In this document: positions 26,399 through 36,448 of the stretch, one piece after another
How the letters are laid out: each line of letters starts with the position of its first letter
How positions within the stretch are numbered: position 1 is the first letter of the stretch
From: SLSG01 sp964477035
GTDB lineage: Bacteria; Bacteroidota; Bacteroidia; Bacteroidales; UBA7960
Length of the DNA stretch: 58,784 nt
Assembly: GCA_964477035.1 (NCBI GenBank)
Contig: CAYZCW010000014.1
Location: forward strand, 1 to 58,784
Direction of reading: 5' to 3'
Program-made: the position numbers and the translations under genes
Notes under the pieces: generated by a model
Database searches by the model: none
Seen by the model: only the letters and a program-made list of their open reading frames with translations
What the model was told of the DNA's origin: nothing

Positions 26399-27040
26399 AT
26401 GGCTTCTGAAATCAACAGGGAAATGGCCGTGGAGAATAAAATGGACGATTACGAGAAGATCGACCTGTACAACCCCGACAAAATCAGGGCCCTTTCGGGC
26501 CACTACCGCAAAGTCATCGAACTGATCGGTGAGCAGCCCGGGCGGGAAGGGCTTTTAAAAACGCCCGAGCGGGTGGCCAAGGCCATGCAGTACCTGACCC
26601 ACGGCTATGACCTGAACCCGCATGAGATCCTCCGTTCGGCCATGTTTCAGGAGGACTACCGCCAGATGGTCATCGTGAAGGACATCGAGATCTACTCCAT
26701 GTGCGAGCACCATATGCTGCCCTTTGTGGGCAAGGCCCATGTGGCTTATATTCCCAACGGGCGAATCGTGGGACTGAGCAAGATTCCCCGGGTGGTGGAT
26801 GCCTTTGCCCGCAGGCTGCAGGTGCAGGAGCGCCTCACCACCCAGATCAAGGAGTGCATCCAGGAAACCCTGAATCCACTGGGGGTGGCCGTGGTGATCG
26901 AGGCCCACCATTACTGCATGATGATGCGGGGCATCCAGAAGCAGAACTCGGTGACCACCACGAGCGACTTCACCGGAGCCTTTCTGGCCGAGAAGACCCG
27001 GGCGGAGTTCATTCATTTGCTGGGCAGCCGCCTGCACTGA
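26399..27040 (+). CDS. folE: GTP cyclohydrolase I
   Basis: A 213-residue enzyme that converts GTP to 7,8-dihydroneopterin triphosphate for folate, queuosine or biopterin-like cofactors. The zinc site is CEHHMLPF with the second ligand in HHYCMMMRG; the signature GRIVGLSKIPR is intact. About 30 residues of a non-conserved N-terminus precede the core. It begins 11 bp after the pterin synthase stop. Confidence 0.97.
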   Translation: MASEINREMAVENKMDDYEKIDLYNPDKIRALSGHYRKVIELIGEQPGREGLLKTPERVAKAMQYLTHGYDLNPHEILRSAMFQEDYRQMVIVKDIEIYSMCEHHMLPFVGKAHVAYIPNGRIVGLSKIPRVVDAFARRLQVQERLTTQIKECIQETLNPLGVAVVIEAHHYCMMMRGIQKQNSVTTTSDFTGAFLAEKTRAEFIHLLGSRLH

Positions 27041-27059
27041 CGCGATCCGATTATTTTCC

Positions 27060-27067
27060 TACCTTTG
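27060..27067 (+). promoter_or_regulatory. Candidate TAnnTTTG promoter box for fabD
   Basis: TACCTTTG, 30 bp before the fabD ATG and 20 bp after the folE stop, indicating separate transcription of fabD. Confidence 0.6.
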
Positions 27068-27096
27068 CCTTGTTTGTCAACAAAACCATTTTGTTT

Positions 27097-27975
27097 ATGA
27101 AGAAGGCTTTTGTATTTCCGGGCCAGGGGGCCCAGTTTGTCGGCATGGGGAAAGACCTTTATGAGGGGTCTGGGGAAGCCCGCCGCCTGTTTGAAACCGC
27201 CAACGAGGTTCTCGGGTTCAGGATCACCGACCTGATGTTCTCCGGGACCGACGAGGACCTGCGCCAGACGCGCGTTACCCAGCCCGCCATTTTCATGCAT
27301 TCGGTCATTCTGGCCCATACCCTGGGGGAAGGATTCAGGCCCGATATGGTTGCCGGACACAGCCTGGGCGAGTTCTCCGCCCTGGTGGCCGCCGGCGCCA
27401 TCGGTTTCGAGGACGGGCTCCGGCTCGTGTCCAAAAGGGCTGAGGCCATGCAGAAGGCCTGCGAGCAACAGCCCTCGACCATGGCGGCCATCATCGGGCT
27501 GGATGATGACATCGTGGAAGGCGTTTGTGCCGGCATCTTTGAAGTGGTGGTGCCCGCCAACTACAACAGCCCCGGGCAACTGGTCATTTCCGGCAGCGAA
27601 AAAGGCATTGAGATTGCCTGCGAGCTGCTCCGGCAGGCAGGTGCCAGGCGGGCCCTGCCCCTGAAGGTGGGCGGCGCCTTTCATTCCCCTTTGATGGAGC
27701 CTGCCCGCCTGGAACTGGCCGAGGCCATCCGGGAGGCAGACATCCGAAGCCCCCGCTGCCCGGTCTACCAGAATGTGGATGCCCGCCCCTGGACCGACCC
27801 GGTGCAGATCCGGGCCAACCTGGTGGCCCAGCTGACCTCCCCCGTGCGGTGGACCCAGACCATGGAGCACATGATCGCCGACGGGGCCGGGGTGTTCGTT
27901 GAAGTGGGCCCCGGCACGGTGTTGCAGGGACTGGTGAAAAAGCTCAGCCGAGACATCGAGGCCTACAGCGCCTGA
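27097..27975 (+). CDS. fabD: Malonyl-CoA:ACP transacylase
   Basis: A 292-residue acyltransferase that loads malonyl groups on acyl carrier protein for fatty-acid synthesis. The N-terminus is FVFPGQGAQFVGMG, the nucleophile elbow is GHSLGEFSALVAAG, and the catalytic histidine lies in VGGAFHSPLM. The start at 27097 is set by the family N-terminus; the frame continues upstream through folE but is not coding there. No other fab genes are adjacent. Confidence 0.97.
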   Translation: MKKAFVFPGQGAQFVGMGKDLYEGSGEARRLFETANEVLGFRITDLMFSGTDEDLRQTRVTQPAIFMHSVILAHTLGEGFRPDMVAGHSLGEFSALVAAGAIGFEDGLRLVSKRAEAMQKACEQQPSTMAAIIGLDDDIVEGVCAGIFEVVVPANYNSPGQLVISGSEKGIEIACELLRQAGARRALPLKVGGAFHSPLMEPARLELAEAIREADIRSPRCPVYQNVDARPWTDPVQIRANLVAQLTSPVRWTQTMEHMIADGAGVFVEVGPGTVLQGLVKKLSRDIEAYSA

Positions 27976-27987
27976 TGGAATGATCCC

Positions 27988-28015
27988 GGGGGAGGCCGTG
28001 GCTTTCCCTGTTTTT
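27988..28015 (+). terminator. Possible terminator after fabD
   Basis: An imperfect hairpin (GGGGGAGGCC against GGCTTTCCC, using G-U pairs) followed by TGTTTTT. It ends only 5 bp before the next ATG, so it might also attenuate the antiporter gene. Confidence 0.35.
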
Positions 28016-28020
28016 ACATA

Positions 28021-28992
28021 ATGAGTATGCTGACCTACCTCCTGTTCGTTGCAGGCTTTGTGCTGCTGGTATACGGGGCCAGCTGGCTGGTCGACGGATC
28101 GGCCTCCCTGGCAGCCAGGTACCGCATTCCCAATATCGTGATCGGCCTGACCATTGTGGCCCTGGGCACCTCCTCCCCGGAGCTGGTGGTGAACCTGGTG
28201 GCCAGTTTAAAGGGGGCTGCCGACGTGGCCATGGGCAATGTGCTGGGCAGCAACATCTCCAATGTCCTGCTCATCCTGGGCGTCTCCGCCATGATTTACC
28301 CTCTGGCAGTGAACACCAATACCCAGTGGAAAGAGGTTCCGCTCGCCCTGCTGGCAGCCCTGATCCTTGTCGTGCTGGCCAACGACACCCTGCTGGACGG
28401 CATCCCCGTATCCATGATCTACCGCAGCGACGGCATTGTGCTTGTGGCCTTCTTCATCCTGTTCATGTACTATGCTTTCGGCATTGCGCGCAAGGACGAG
28501 ACCCATCCGGCCGTGGCCATCCGGCAGCACCCTGTCTGGCTGTCCCTGCTGATGGTCCTGGGCGGGATCGCGGCCCTGGTTGCCGGGGGAAAATGGATCG
28601 TCGACGGGGCGGTGCACCTGGCCCTGGCGCTCGGCATGAGCGAGGCGGTTGTCAGCCTCACCATCGTGGCCGTGGGCACGTCCCTGCCCGAACTGGCCAC
28701 CTGCGTGGCGGCCGCCTATAGGAAAAATCCGGGCATCGTCATCGGGAACATCATCGGGTCCAACATCTTCAACATCTTTTTCGTGCTGGGTGTGAGCGCC
28801 GTGATCCGGCCCCTGCCCTTCAACGAGGCCCTGAACTTCGACATGGGGGTGGGGGTACTCGCCAGCGCCCTGCTGTTTGTATTCCTGCTCCTGCCCAGGC
28901 GGCGGGTGGTGGAGCGCTGGCAAGGGGGCGTGCTGCTGCTGCTCTATGTGGCCTACATTCTGATGTTGCTGCTGAGGGAAAGCGTCATATAA
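28021..28992 (+). CDS. Calcium/sodium antiporter (CaCA family, YrbG-like)
   Basis: A 323-residue membrane protein with ten helices in two inverted halves. Each half has the ion-binding alpha-repeat: GLTIVALGTSSPELVVNL with GNVLGSNISNVLLILG, and SLTIVAVGTSLPELATCV with GNIIGSNIFNIFFVLG. It exchanges Ca2+ (or K+) for Na+ across the inner membrane. The stop overlaps the end of the convergent phosphatase gene by 8 bp. Confidence 0.95.
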   Translation: MSMLTYLLFVAGFVLLVYGASWLVDGSASLAARYRIPNIVIGLTIVALGTSSPELVVNLVASLKGAADVAMGNVLGSNISNVLLILGVSAMIYPLAVNTNTQWKEVPLALLAALILVVLANDTLLDGIPVSMIYRSDGIVLVAFFILFMYYAFGIARKDETHPAVAIRQHPVWLSLLMVLGGIAALVAGGKWIVDGAVHLALALGMSEAVVSLTIVAVGTSLPELATCVAAAYRKNPGIVIGNIIGSNIFNIFFVLGVSAVIRPLPFNEALNFDMGVGVLASALLFVFLLLPRRRVVERWQGGVLLLLYVAYILMLLLRESVI

Positions 28993-29731
28993 GGGGGTTC
29001 TTCAGCTTGCCCGAAGCCAGGAGCTTTTCCAGGGCGGGCTCCGTCATGGACTTTTCCAGCAGTTTGAAATAATGCATGTTGTGGACATCGCTGCCCAGGT
29101 AGTCGATCATCCCTGCATGGATCAGCTTTTCAGACATTTTTTTCGTCGGATGGGAATAGAACCCCGACAGGGAGATGGTGTTGAGCTGGAAAAGGATGCC
29201 CTGGTCTTTCAGGGCTTCCATGACCTGAAACTCCCCATGCCAGTAGCTGTAGCGCTCCGGGTGTGCCAGGACGGGCCGGTAACCCGCCCCCTGAAGTTCG
29301 AACAGCTGGCTGTGAAGATGCAGGGGGGGGGTGTCGTAGGGCAGCTCCACCAGCACATGGCGGTCTCCGAAATGGAGCAGTTCCCCCCTGTCCAGCAGGC
29401 CCTTCATCCCCTCGTCCAGCTTGTATTCGGCGGCCGCCTCCAGCTCCATGTCGATGCCGGCCTGCCGCACCGCCTCCCGCAGGGATTCGAGTCCTTCGAG
29501 GATGGTTTCCGGGCTGTTGCGGTAGAGGTCCGCCATCACATGGGGGGTGGTCAGCAGTTTTTTGAAGCCGAGCTCCTTCATGGCCCTGACAAGATCCACG
29601 GCCGCACCCAGGCTTTTCACCCCGTCGTCGATGCCGGGGATCAGGTGGGAATGCATGTCGGTATGAAGCCCTTTAAAAGAGACTGTCACCGCAGGCGCCT
29701 TCTTTCCGAACCAACGATTCATAAGCTTCAT
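28985..29731 (-). CDS. PHP-type tyrosine-protein phosphatase (CpsB/CapC/YwqE family)
   Basis: A 248-residue metal-dependent PHP phosphatase that dephosphorylates bacterial tyrosine kinases controlling polysaccharide export. Metal ligands are visible in DMHSHLIPGIDDG, TTPHVMADLY, AHPERY and GSDVHN. It is the last gene of the leftward nucleotide-sugar operon, and follows rfbB. The start is ATG 29731 or 29722; a TTG at 29755 overlaps the rfbB stop and is less likely. No BY-kinase gene is in the window. Confidence 0.9.
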   Translation of the reverse strand: MKLMNRWFGKKAPAVTVSFKGLHTDMHSHLIPGIDDGVKSLGAAVDLVRAMKELGFKKLLTTPHVMADLYRNSPETILEGLESLREAVRQAGIDMELEAAAEYKLDEGMKGLLDRGELLHFGDRHVLVELPYDTPPLHLHSQLFELQGAGYRPVLAHPERYSYWHGEFQVMEALKDQGILFQLNTISLSGFYSHPTKKMSEKLIHAGMIDYLGSDVHNMHYFKLLEKSMTEPALEKLLASGKLKNPLI

Positions 29732-29751
29732 GGCGGCCGTCCTGTTGGTGT

Positions 29752-30807
29752 TCAACGGTTTCCGTACTGCTCTTCATAATACCGCAGGTAAGCCCCCGAG
29801 GTGACCTGCCGCAGCCACTCCTGATTGCCCAGGTACCAGTCGACCGTCCGGCCGAGGCCTTCCTCGAACCCCAGCGAGGGCTGCCAGCCAAGCTCCTTTT
29901 GCATTTTGGACGCATCGATGGCATAACGCTGGTCGTGCCCCGCCCTGTCCTTCACGTGGGTGATCAGCTTTTCGGAATGCCCGGGACTCCGTCCCAGCTT
30001 TTCGTCCATGATGCGACACAACAGCCTGATCAGGTCGATGTTTTTCCATTCATTATGCCCCCCGATGTTGTATGTTTCCCCGGGCCGTCCGCCGGCCAGG
30101 ATCAGCTCGATGGCCCGGGCATGGTCTTCCACATAGAGCCAGTCCCTCACCTGGTCTCCCCTGCCGTAGACCGGAAGGGGCTTCTCGTGCAGGATGTTGT
30201 TGATGAACAAGGGGATGAGCTTCTCCGGGAACTGGTTTGGGCCGTAGTTGTTGGAGCAGTTGGAGATCAGAACCTGCAGGCCGTAGGTGTGGTGGTAGGC
30301 CCTCACAAAATGGTCGCTCGATGCCTTGGAGGCCGAATAGGGACTGCGCGGGTCATAAGGTGTGGCTTCCGTGAACAGCCCGTCGGGTCCGAGGGATCCG
30401 TACACCTCGTCGGTGCTTACATGGAAGAAACGCCGCCGCTCCCGGGTCCCCTCCCATTGGCGGCGCGCAGCATTCAGCAGGTTGACCGTTCCGGTGACAT
30501 TGGCGTGCACGAACTCCAGGGGGTTGGCTATGGAGCGGTCTACATGCGACTCGGCGGCCAGGTGGATCACCGTGGTGATCCCGTATTCCTCAAAGAGTGA
30601 AAACACCATTTCCCCGTCCGCGATGTCTCCCTTCACGAAATGGTAATTGGGCCGGTCTTCTATGTCTTCCAGGTTGAACAGGTTCCCTGCATAGGTCAGT
30701 TTATCCAGGTTGATGATCCGTGCCCCGGGGTGGCGCCCGGTCATCCGGCGGACCACATGGGACCCGATGAATCCGGCCCCTCCGGTGATCAGGATGTTTT
30801 CTTTCAT
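29752..30807 (-). CDS. rfbB: dTDP-glucose 4,6-dehydratase
   Basis: A 351-residue extended short-chain dehydrogenase: NAD motif GGAGFIGSHV, catalytic STDEVYG and YSASKAS. It makes dTDP-4-keto-6-deoxyglucose for rhamnose or other deoxysugars of surface polysaccharide. rfbA, rfbC and rfbD are not in the window. The gene lies 31 bp after galE in the same leftward operon, and its leader has CTACAAACCACCGACC before the ATG. Confidence 0.96.
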   Translation of the reverse strand: MKENILITGGAGFIGSHVVRRMTGRHPGARIINLDKLTYAGNLFNLEDIEDRPNYHFVKGDIADGEMVFSLFEEYGITTVIHLAAESHVDRSIANPLEFVHANVTGTVNLLNAARRQWEGTRERRRFFHVSTDEVYGSLGPDGLFTEATPYDPRSPYSASKASSDHFVRAYHHTYGLQVLISNCSNNYGPNQFPEKLIPLFINNILHEKPLPVYGRGDQVRDWLYVEDHARAIELILAGGRPGETYNIGGHNEWKNIDLIRLLCRIMDEKLGRSPGHSEKLITHVKDRAGHDQRYAIDASKMQKELGWQPSLGFEEGLGRTVDWYLGNQEWLRQVTSGAYLRYYEEQYGNR

Positions 30808-30838
30808 GGTCGGTGGTTTGTAGTATTGTCCGGGTTTG

Positions 30839-31888
<1,050 letters not shown>

Positions 31889-31899
31889 TTCTCAGGAAT

Positions 31900-33195
31900 T
31901 TAAAAGCTCCAGTATGTCAGCTTGCCGATGCGGTTGCGGTAGATGCCTTTGAGGTCGATCAGGATGCCTTTCTCATCCAACAGGCCGGCAAAGTATCCTT
32001 CGTCCAGGCTGAGGTAAGGCTGGTGGCTTACGGCCACCACCACGGCGTCGTACTGCCGGCCGGACGGGTCCGACAGCTCGAAGCCATACTCCTCCCTGAC
32101 TTCTTCCGGGTCGGCATAGGGGTCGGTCACATCCACCCCCACCCCATAACTCTGCAGTTCCGACACCAGGTCGGCCACCTTGGAATTGCGGATGTCGGTC
32201 ACGTTTTCCTTGAAGGTGGCGCCCATGATCAGCACCCTCGTCTGCAGGATGTTTTTTCCTGCGGCGATCAGCTTCTTGACCAGCTGCTTGGCGGCATAAA
32301 AGCCCATGGAGTCGTTGACGAACCGGCCCGAATTGATTACCTGGGGATGGTAACGGTACTCCTTGGCTTTATAGACCAGGTAGTAAGGATCCACTCCGAT
32401 GCAGTGGCCGCCCACCAGTCCCGGATAGAATTTCAGGAAATTCCATTTGGTGCCTGCCGCCTCCAGCACGTCATAGGTGTTGATGCCCATCCGGTTGAAG
32501 ATGATGGAGAGCTCATTCATCAGGGCGATGTTGACATCCCGCTGCGTGTTCTCGATGATCTTGGCGGCCTCGGCCACCCGGATGGTGGGGGCGCGGTGGA
32601 TGCCTGCGGTGATGATGGTTGCATAGGTGTCTGCGATGTTGTCCAGTGCTTCCTGGTCGCATCCCGACACCACCTTGAGGATGTTGGTGATGCTGTGTTC
32701 TTTGTCGCCCGGGTTGATCCTTTCCGGGCTGAAGCCCACCTTGAAGTCCGTCCCGCAGCGGAGCCCCGACTCGGCCTCCAGGACCGGCACGCAGTCTTCC
32801 TCGGTGCAGCCGGGATAGACGGTCGACTCGTACACGACATAATCGCCCTTTTTCAGGGCCCTGCCCACCGAGCGGGAGGCGGCGATCACGTATGTCAGGT
32901 CGGGGAGGTTGTGCCCGTCTATGGGGGTCGGCACCCCGATGATGTGGAAATGGGCTTGCCTCAGGTCGGCAGGATCGCTGGTAAACAGGATGTCACAACC
33001 TTCGAAATCGGCGGCATCCAGTTCGTGGTTGGGATCCTTGTGGCGGCGCATCTTTTCGACACGGTCCTCCCGGATGTCGAAGCCCACCACCCGGAAGTGG
33101 CGGGCAAACTCCAGGGCGATGGGCAGGCCGACATAGCCCAGTCCCACCACCGATAATACGGCTTCCTTTTGTTTCAGTTTTTCAAAAATCTGCAT
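31900..33195 (-). CDS. UDP-N-acetylhexosamine 6-dehydrogenase (WbpA/WbpO/TviB type)
   Basis: A 431-residue nucleotide-sugar dehydrogenase that oxidises C6 of a UDP-HexNAc to the uronate in two NAD steps. The NAD motif is VVGLGYVGLPIALEF, catalytic Cys lies in VGGHCIGVDPYYL, and FKENVTDIRNSKV marks the C-terminal domain. Similarity to the WbpO/TviB class rather than UDP-glucose dehydrogenase is seen in VYESTVYPGCTEEDCVPVLE. In this operon it likely makes UDP-GlcNAcA for the WbpE/WbpD steps; it could instead make UDP-GalNAcA. Confidence 0.92.
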   Translation of the reverse strand: MQIFEKLKQKEAVLSVVGLGYVGLPIALEFARHFRVVGFDIREDRVEKMRRHKDPNHELDAADFEGCDILFTSDPADLRQAHFHIIGVPTPIDGHNLPDLTYVIAASRSVGRALKKGDYVVYESTVYPGCTEEDCVPVLEAESGLRCGTDFKVGFSPERINPGDKEHSITNILKVVSGCDQEALDNIADTYATIITAGIHRAPTIRVAEAAKIIENTQRDVNIALMNELSIIFNRMGINTYDVLEAAGTKWNFLKFYPGLVGGHCIGVDPYYLVYKAKEYRYHPQVINSGRFVNDSMGFYAAKQLVKKLIAAGKNILQTRVLIMGATFKENVTDIRNSKVADLVSELQSYGVGVDVTDPYADPEEVREEYGFELSDPSGRQYDAVVVAVSHQPYLSLDEGYFAGLLDEKGILIDLKGIYRNRIGKLTYWSF

Positions 33196-33249
33196 CCTTA
33201 ATGGGTTTGTTTGGTTGTGGTTTCCATGTCGTTGACCCCGGCGGTTCTT

Positions 33250-33852
33250 TTACCGTCCGGGTGTCTCACCGGCGGCCGGCAGGACCCGGCCATCCTTCAG
33301 CAGGTACACTTCCTTGCTTTCCGGGCAAACCGCCCTGCCTTCCCCATCGAACGACAGCCTGTGTCCGAAGGCACTCATCCATCCGATCTGCCTGGCCGGG
33401 TTGCCCACCACCAGGGCATGTGGCGGCACGTCACGCAGCACCACGGCCCCGGCGCCGATGAAGGCGTAATGACCGATCTCCACCCCGCAAAGGATGGTGG
33501 CATTGGCCCCGATCGTGGCCCCTTTGCGCACCAGGGTCCGGACATACTGGTCGCGCCGTACCACCGCGCTGCGCGGATTGACGATGTTGGTGAACACCAT
33601 GGAGGGGCCGAGGAAGACATCGTCTTCGCAAAGGACCCCCGTATAGATGGAAACATTGTTTTGCACCTTGACGTTGCGGCCCAGTTCCACCCCGGGCGAC
33701 ACCACCACGTTCTGCCCCAGGCTGCATCCGTCCCCGATGCGGCAGCCGGTCATGATGTGGGAAAAATGCCAGATTTTCACATCCCGGCCAATCTCCGAAC
33801 CCGGGTCGATCACCGCCGTTTCATGGCTGAAGAAATCCTGTTTTTGTTCCAT
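33250..33852 (-). CDS. wbpD: Left-handed beta-helix N-acetyltransferase (WbpD-like)
   Basis: A 200-residue hexapeptide-repeat acyltransferase: repeats such as VIDPGSEIGRDVKIW, TGCRIGDGCSLGQN, VVSPGVELGRNVKVQNNVSIYTGV and ATIGANATILCGVEIGHYAFIGAGAVVLRDVP. The N-terminal FFSHETAVID and KIWHFSHI blocks match WbpD, the UDP-2-acetamido-3-amino-glucuronate 3-N-acetyltransferase. It lies between the WbpE-type aminotransferase and the UDP-HexNAc dehydrogenase, which supports this role. Confidence 0.85.
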   Translation of the reverse strand: MEQKQDFFSHETAVIDPGSEIGRDVKIWHFSHIMTGCRIGDGCSLGQNVVVSPGVELGRNVKVQNNVSIYTGVLCEDDVFLGPSMVFTNIVNPRSAVVRRDQYVRTLVRKGATIGANATILCGVEIGHYAFIGAGAVVLRDVPPHALVVGNPARQIGWMSAFGHRLSFDGEGRAVCPESKEVYLLKDGRVLPAAGETPGR

Positions 33853-33869
33853 AGCGCATTGGTTCTGCC

Positions 33870-34997
33870 TTATCCAAGAAAGCCAAGCAGTGCCCGGGCG
33901 ATGGCCTCCTGTTGTTCTTCGTCGAGTTCGGTGTGCATGGGCAGGGAGATGACGGAATGGCTGAGGGCCTCGCTCACGGGGAAATCCCCTTCCCGGTACC
34001 TGGGATCCTGGTAGGCTTTCTGCAGGTGCATGGGAACGGGATAGTACACCATGGCCGGGATGTCCCGGTCCTGCAGGTGCTTCTGCAGGGCAAACCGGTC
34101 CACGTCCTTGGTTTTCAAGGTGTACTGGTGGAAAACGTGGGTGGAGAATGCGCTGCGTGCCGGGACGGTCAGCCGGGGATGGTCCGCGAACAACCGGTCG
34201 TATCGACCGGCTGCCTGCCTCCTGGCTTCCGCGTACTGGTCCAGGTGCCTCAGCTTCACCCTCAGGATGGCTGCCTGAATGCTGTCCAGCCGGGAATTGA
34301 CCCCGATGGAGTCGTGGTGGTAGCGCACTTCCATGCCATGGTTGACGATGACCCGCATCCGATGTGCCAGCCGGTCATCGTCTGTGAATATGGCCCCCCC
34401 GTCCCCGTAACAACCCAGGTTTTTTGAAGGGAAAAAGGAGGTACAGCCAATATGTCCCAGGGTGCCGGCCTTCTTCCTGTTGCCGCCTGCAGGGAGGTAG
34501 TCCGCCCCGATGGCCTGGGCGTTGTCTTCGATCACATACAATCCGTGCTCCCCGGCGATGTCCATCAGGGGGTCCATGTGGGCGCATTGCCCGAAGAGGT
34601 GCACGGGCACAATGGCCCGGGTGCGCGGGGTGATGGCCCGGCGCACGGCCTCCGGGTCGATGTTGAAGGTGTCGGGGTACACGTCCACCAGCACGGGGGT
34701 CAGCCCCAGCAAGGCGATCACCTCCGCGGTGGCCACAAAAGTGAAGGTGGTGGTGATCACCTCATCCCCTGGCTTCAGGTCCAGGGCCATCATGGCCACC
34801 TGCAGGGCGTCGGTGCCGTTGGCGCAGGGGATGACGTGGCGAATGCCCAGGTAAGCCTCCAGTTCCTGCCGGAACCGCTGCACCTCGGGTCCGTTGATGT
34901 ACTGGGTGGAGCGAATCACATCCAGCACCGCGGCATCTATTTCTTCCTGAATTTTTTCGTATTGGCTTTTCAGGTCAACCATGTGGATCTTTCTCAT
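33870..34997 (-). CDS. wbpE: DegT/DnrJ/EryC1 aminotransferase (WbpE-like)
   Basis: A 375-residue PLP-dependent sugar aminotransferase. The family N-terminus MVDLKSQYEKIQEEID, the cofactor region CANGTDALQVAMMALDLKPGDEVI, and the PLP lysine in FFPSKNLGCYGDGG are present. WbpE transaminates UDP-3-keto-GlcNAcA. The start at 34997 (MRKIHMVDL) is used because most relatives begin with two to six residues before MVDL; 34982 is an alternative. It heads the leftward operon and has a promoter box at 35040-35047. Confidence 0.88.
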   Translation of the reverse strand: MRKIHMVDLKSQYEKIQEEIDAAVLDVIRSTQYINGPEVQRFRQELEAYLGIRHVIPCANGTDALQVAMMALDLKPGDEVITTTFTFVATAEVIALLGLTPVLVDVYPDTFNIDPEAVRRAITPRTRAIVPVHLFGQCAHMDPLMDIAGEHGLYVIEDNAQAIGADYLPAGGNRKKAGTLGHIGCTSFFPSKNLGCYGDGGAIFTDDDRLAHRMRVIVNHGMEVRYHHDSIGVNSRLDSIQAAILRVKLRHLDQYAEARRQAAGRYDRLFADHPRLTVPARSAFSTHVFHQYTLKTKDVDRFALQKHLQDRDIPAMVYYPVPMHLQKAYQDPRYREGDFPVSEALSHSVISLPMHTELDEEQQEAIARALLGFLG

Positions 34998-35039
34998 CAA
35001 GCAGGGAAATATTCGTGTTGTAATGGGTTTGAACGCCAT

Positions 35040-35047
35040 CAAAGATA
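35040..35047 (-). promoter_or_regulatory. Candidate TAnnTTTG promoter box for the nucleotide-sugar operon
   Basis: On the minus strand it reads TATCTTTG, 42 bp before the wbpE-like ATG. The same octamer occurs on the plus strand at 35090-35097 for waaA, so the region is a compact divergent promoter. Confidence 0.6.
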
Positions 35048-35089
35048 GAAAGAATTTTCTGGCTGGAGGGCGGACATGCATGATTCTCG

Positions 35090-35097
35090 TATCTTTG
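35090..35097 (+). promoter_or_regulatory. Candidate TAnnTTTG promoter box for waaA
   Basis: TATCTTTG, 22 bp before the waaA ATG at 35120. Confidence 0.6.
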
Positions 35098-35119
35098 CCC
35101 CTGCAAGCCGCTACCTGCC

Positions 35120-36433
35120 ATGCGCATCCTGTACAACCTCTTCCTGCATGCCTATCACCTGCTTGTCCGCCTGGCGGCGCCGTTCTCGGTCAAGGCAGCC
35201 CTCTGGGTGCGGGGCCGCCGGGGATGGCGGGAGCGGATGCAGCGGCAGGACCCTGCGGGACAACCCCTGGCCTGGTTCCACTGCGCCTCTCTGGGGGAGT
35301 TCGAGCAGGGGCGTCCCGTGATGGAGCGTTTCCGCGAGGCCTTCCCCGGGCATAAGGTTTTGCTGACCTTTTTCTCGCCCTCGGGTTATGAGGTCCGGAA
35401 GGCGTATGCCGGGGCCGATTACGTGCACTACCTGCCCCTGGATACACCGTCAGCCGCAGGGCATTTTCTGGAGGTCTGGAAGCCCTCCCTGGCCGTTTTC
35501 ATCAAGTACGAGTTCTGGTTCAATATGGTGGAAGCCCTAGCAGCACGCGGCATCCCCCTGCTGGTGGTGTCCGCCATCTTCCGTCCGCAGCAGCATTTCT
35601 TTCGCTGGTACGGGGGGTGGTTCAGACGCCGGCTCAGGTTGGTCACCCATTTCCTGGTGCAAAACCAGGCGTCGCTCCGGCTCCTGAACAAGGCCGGCAT
35701 TTCCCGGGCCAGCATCAGCGGAGACACCCGCTTCGACCGGGTGGTGGCCATTGCAAGGCAAAGCGTTCACATTCCGGAGCTGGACCCTTTTCTTGCCGGA
35801 AGCCGCCCCGTGGTGGTGGCCGGAAGCACCTGGCCTAAGGATGAGCACCTGCTGGCAAGGCTGCTGGAAGAACAGCCCGGCCTGCGGCTGGTGGTGGCTC
35901 CCCATGAAGTCAGCTCCGCGCGCATCAGCCAGCTGTGCAGCCGTTTTGGCGACCGTGCCCTGTGCCTGTCTGATTTAAAAAGGCAGGGCGGGGCAGCCGG
36001 AGGCCAGGGCAGGGATGGTGGCGCGGCCATGGCCCTTCCCGGCAAGAATGTGCTGGTGGTCGATGCCATCGGGTTGTTGTCCGGGCTGTACCGTTTCGCC
36101 ACCCTGGCCTACATCGGGGGCGGATTTGGCAAAGGGATCCACAACATCCTGGAGGCGGCCGCCTACGGGGCCCCGGTTTTTTTCGGGCCACGGTACGGGC
36201 AGTTTGCCGAGGCGGTGGACCTTATCGGGAAGGGCGGGGCCTTCTGCGTGCGGGATGCGGAAGGCCTGAAGGAAGGGGTGGCCCGGCTGTTGGGGGACCC
36301 CCTCCGCCTGAAGGAGGCCTCGGCGGCCTGCCGTCAATACGTGGAAGGGAACCGCGGGGCGACAGAACGGGTGTTGGAGGTCATCAGGAGCTTCCTTGCA
36401 GACGCAGAGCCGGCGAAGGCGGGCGAAAAATGA
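35120..36433 (+). CDS. waaA: 3-deoxy-D-manno-octulosonic acid transferase
   Basis: A 437-residue inner-membrane glycosyltransferase that adds Kdo to lipid A precursor. It has an N-terminal hydrophobic anchor (about residues 5-25), the GT30 N-domain with WFHCASLGEFEQGRPVMERF and LTFFSPSGYE, and the C-domain with VAGSTWPKDEHLL and YIGGGFGKGIHNILEAAAYGAPVFFGP. It shows that the cell makes Kdo-containing lipopolysaccharide. A promoter box lies just upstream. Confidence 0.95.
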   Translation: MRILYNLFLHAYHLLVRLAAPFSVKAALWVRGRRGWRERMQRQDPAGQPLAWFHCASLGEFEQGRPVMERFREAFPGHKVLLTFFSPSGYEVRKAYAGADYVHYLPLDTPSAAGHFLEVWKPSLAVFIKYEFWFNMVEALAARGIPLLVVSAIFRPQQHFFRWYGGWFRRRLRLVTHFLVQNQASLRLLNKAGISRASISGDTRFDRVVAIARQSVHIPELDPFLAGSRPVVVAGSTWPKDEHLLARLLEEQPGLRLVVAPHEVSSARISQLCSRFGDRALCLSDLKRQGGAAGGQGRDGGAAMALPGKNVLVVDAIGLLSGLYRFATLAYIGGGFGKGIHNILEAAAYGAPVFFGPRYGQFAEAVDLIGKGGAFCVRDAEGLKEGVARLLGDPLRLKEASAACRQYVEGNRGATERVLEVIRSFLADAEPAKAGEK

Positions 36434-36448
36434 CTACCTTTATGCTGC

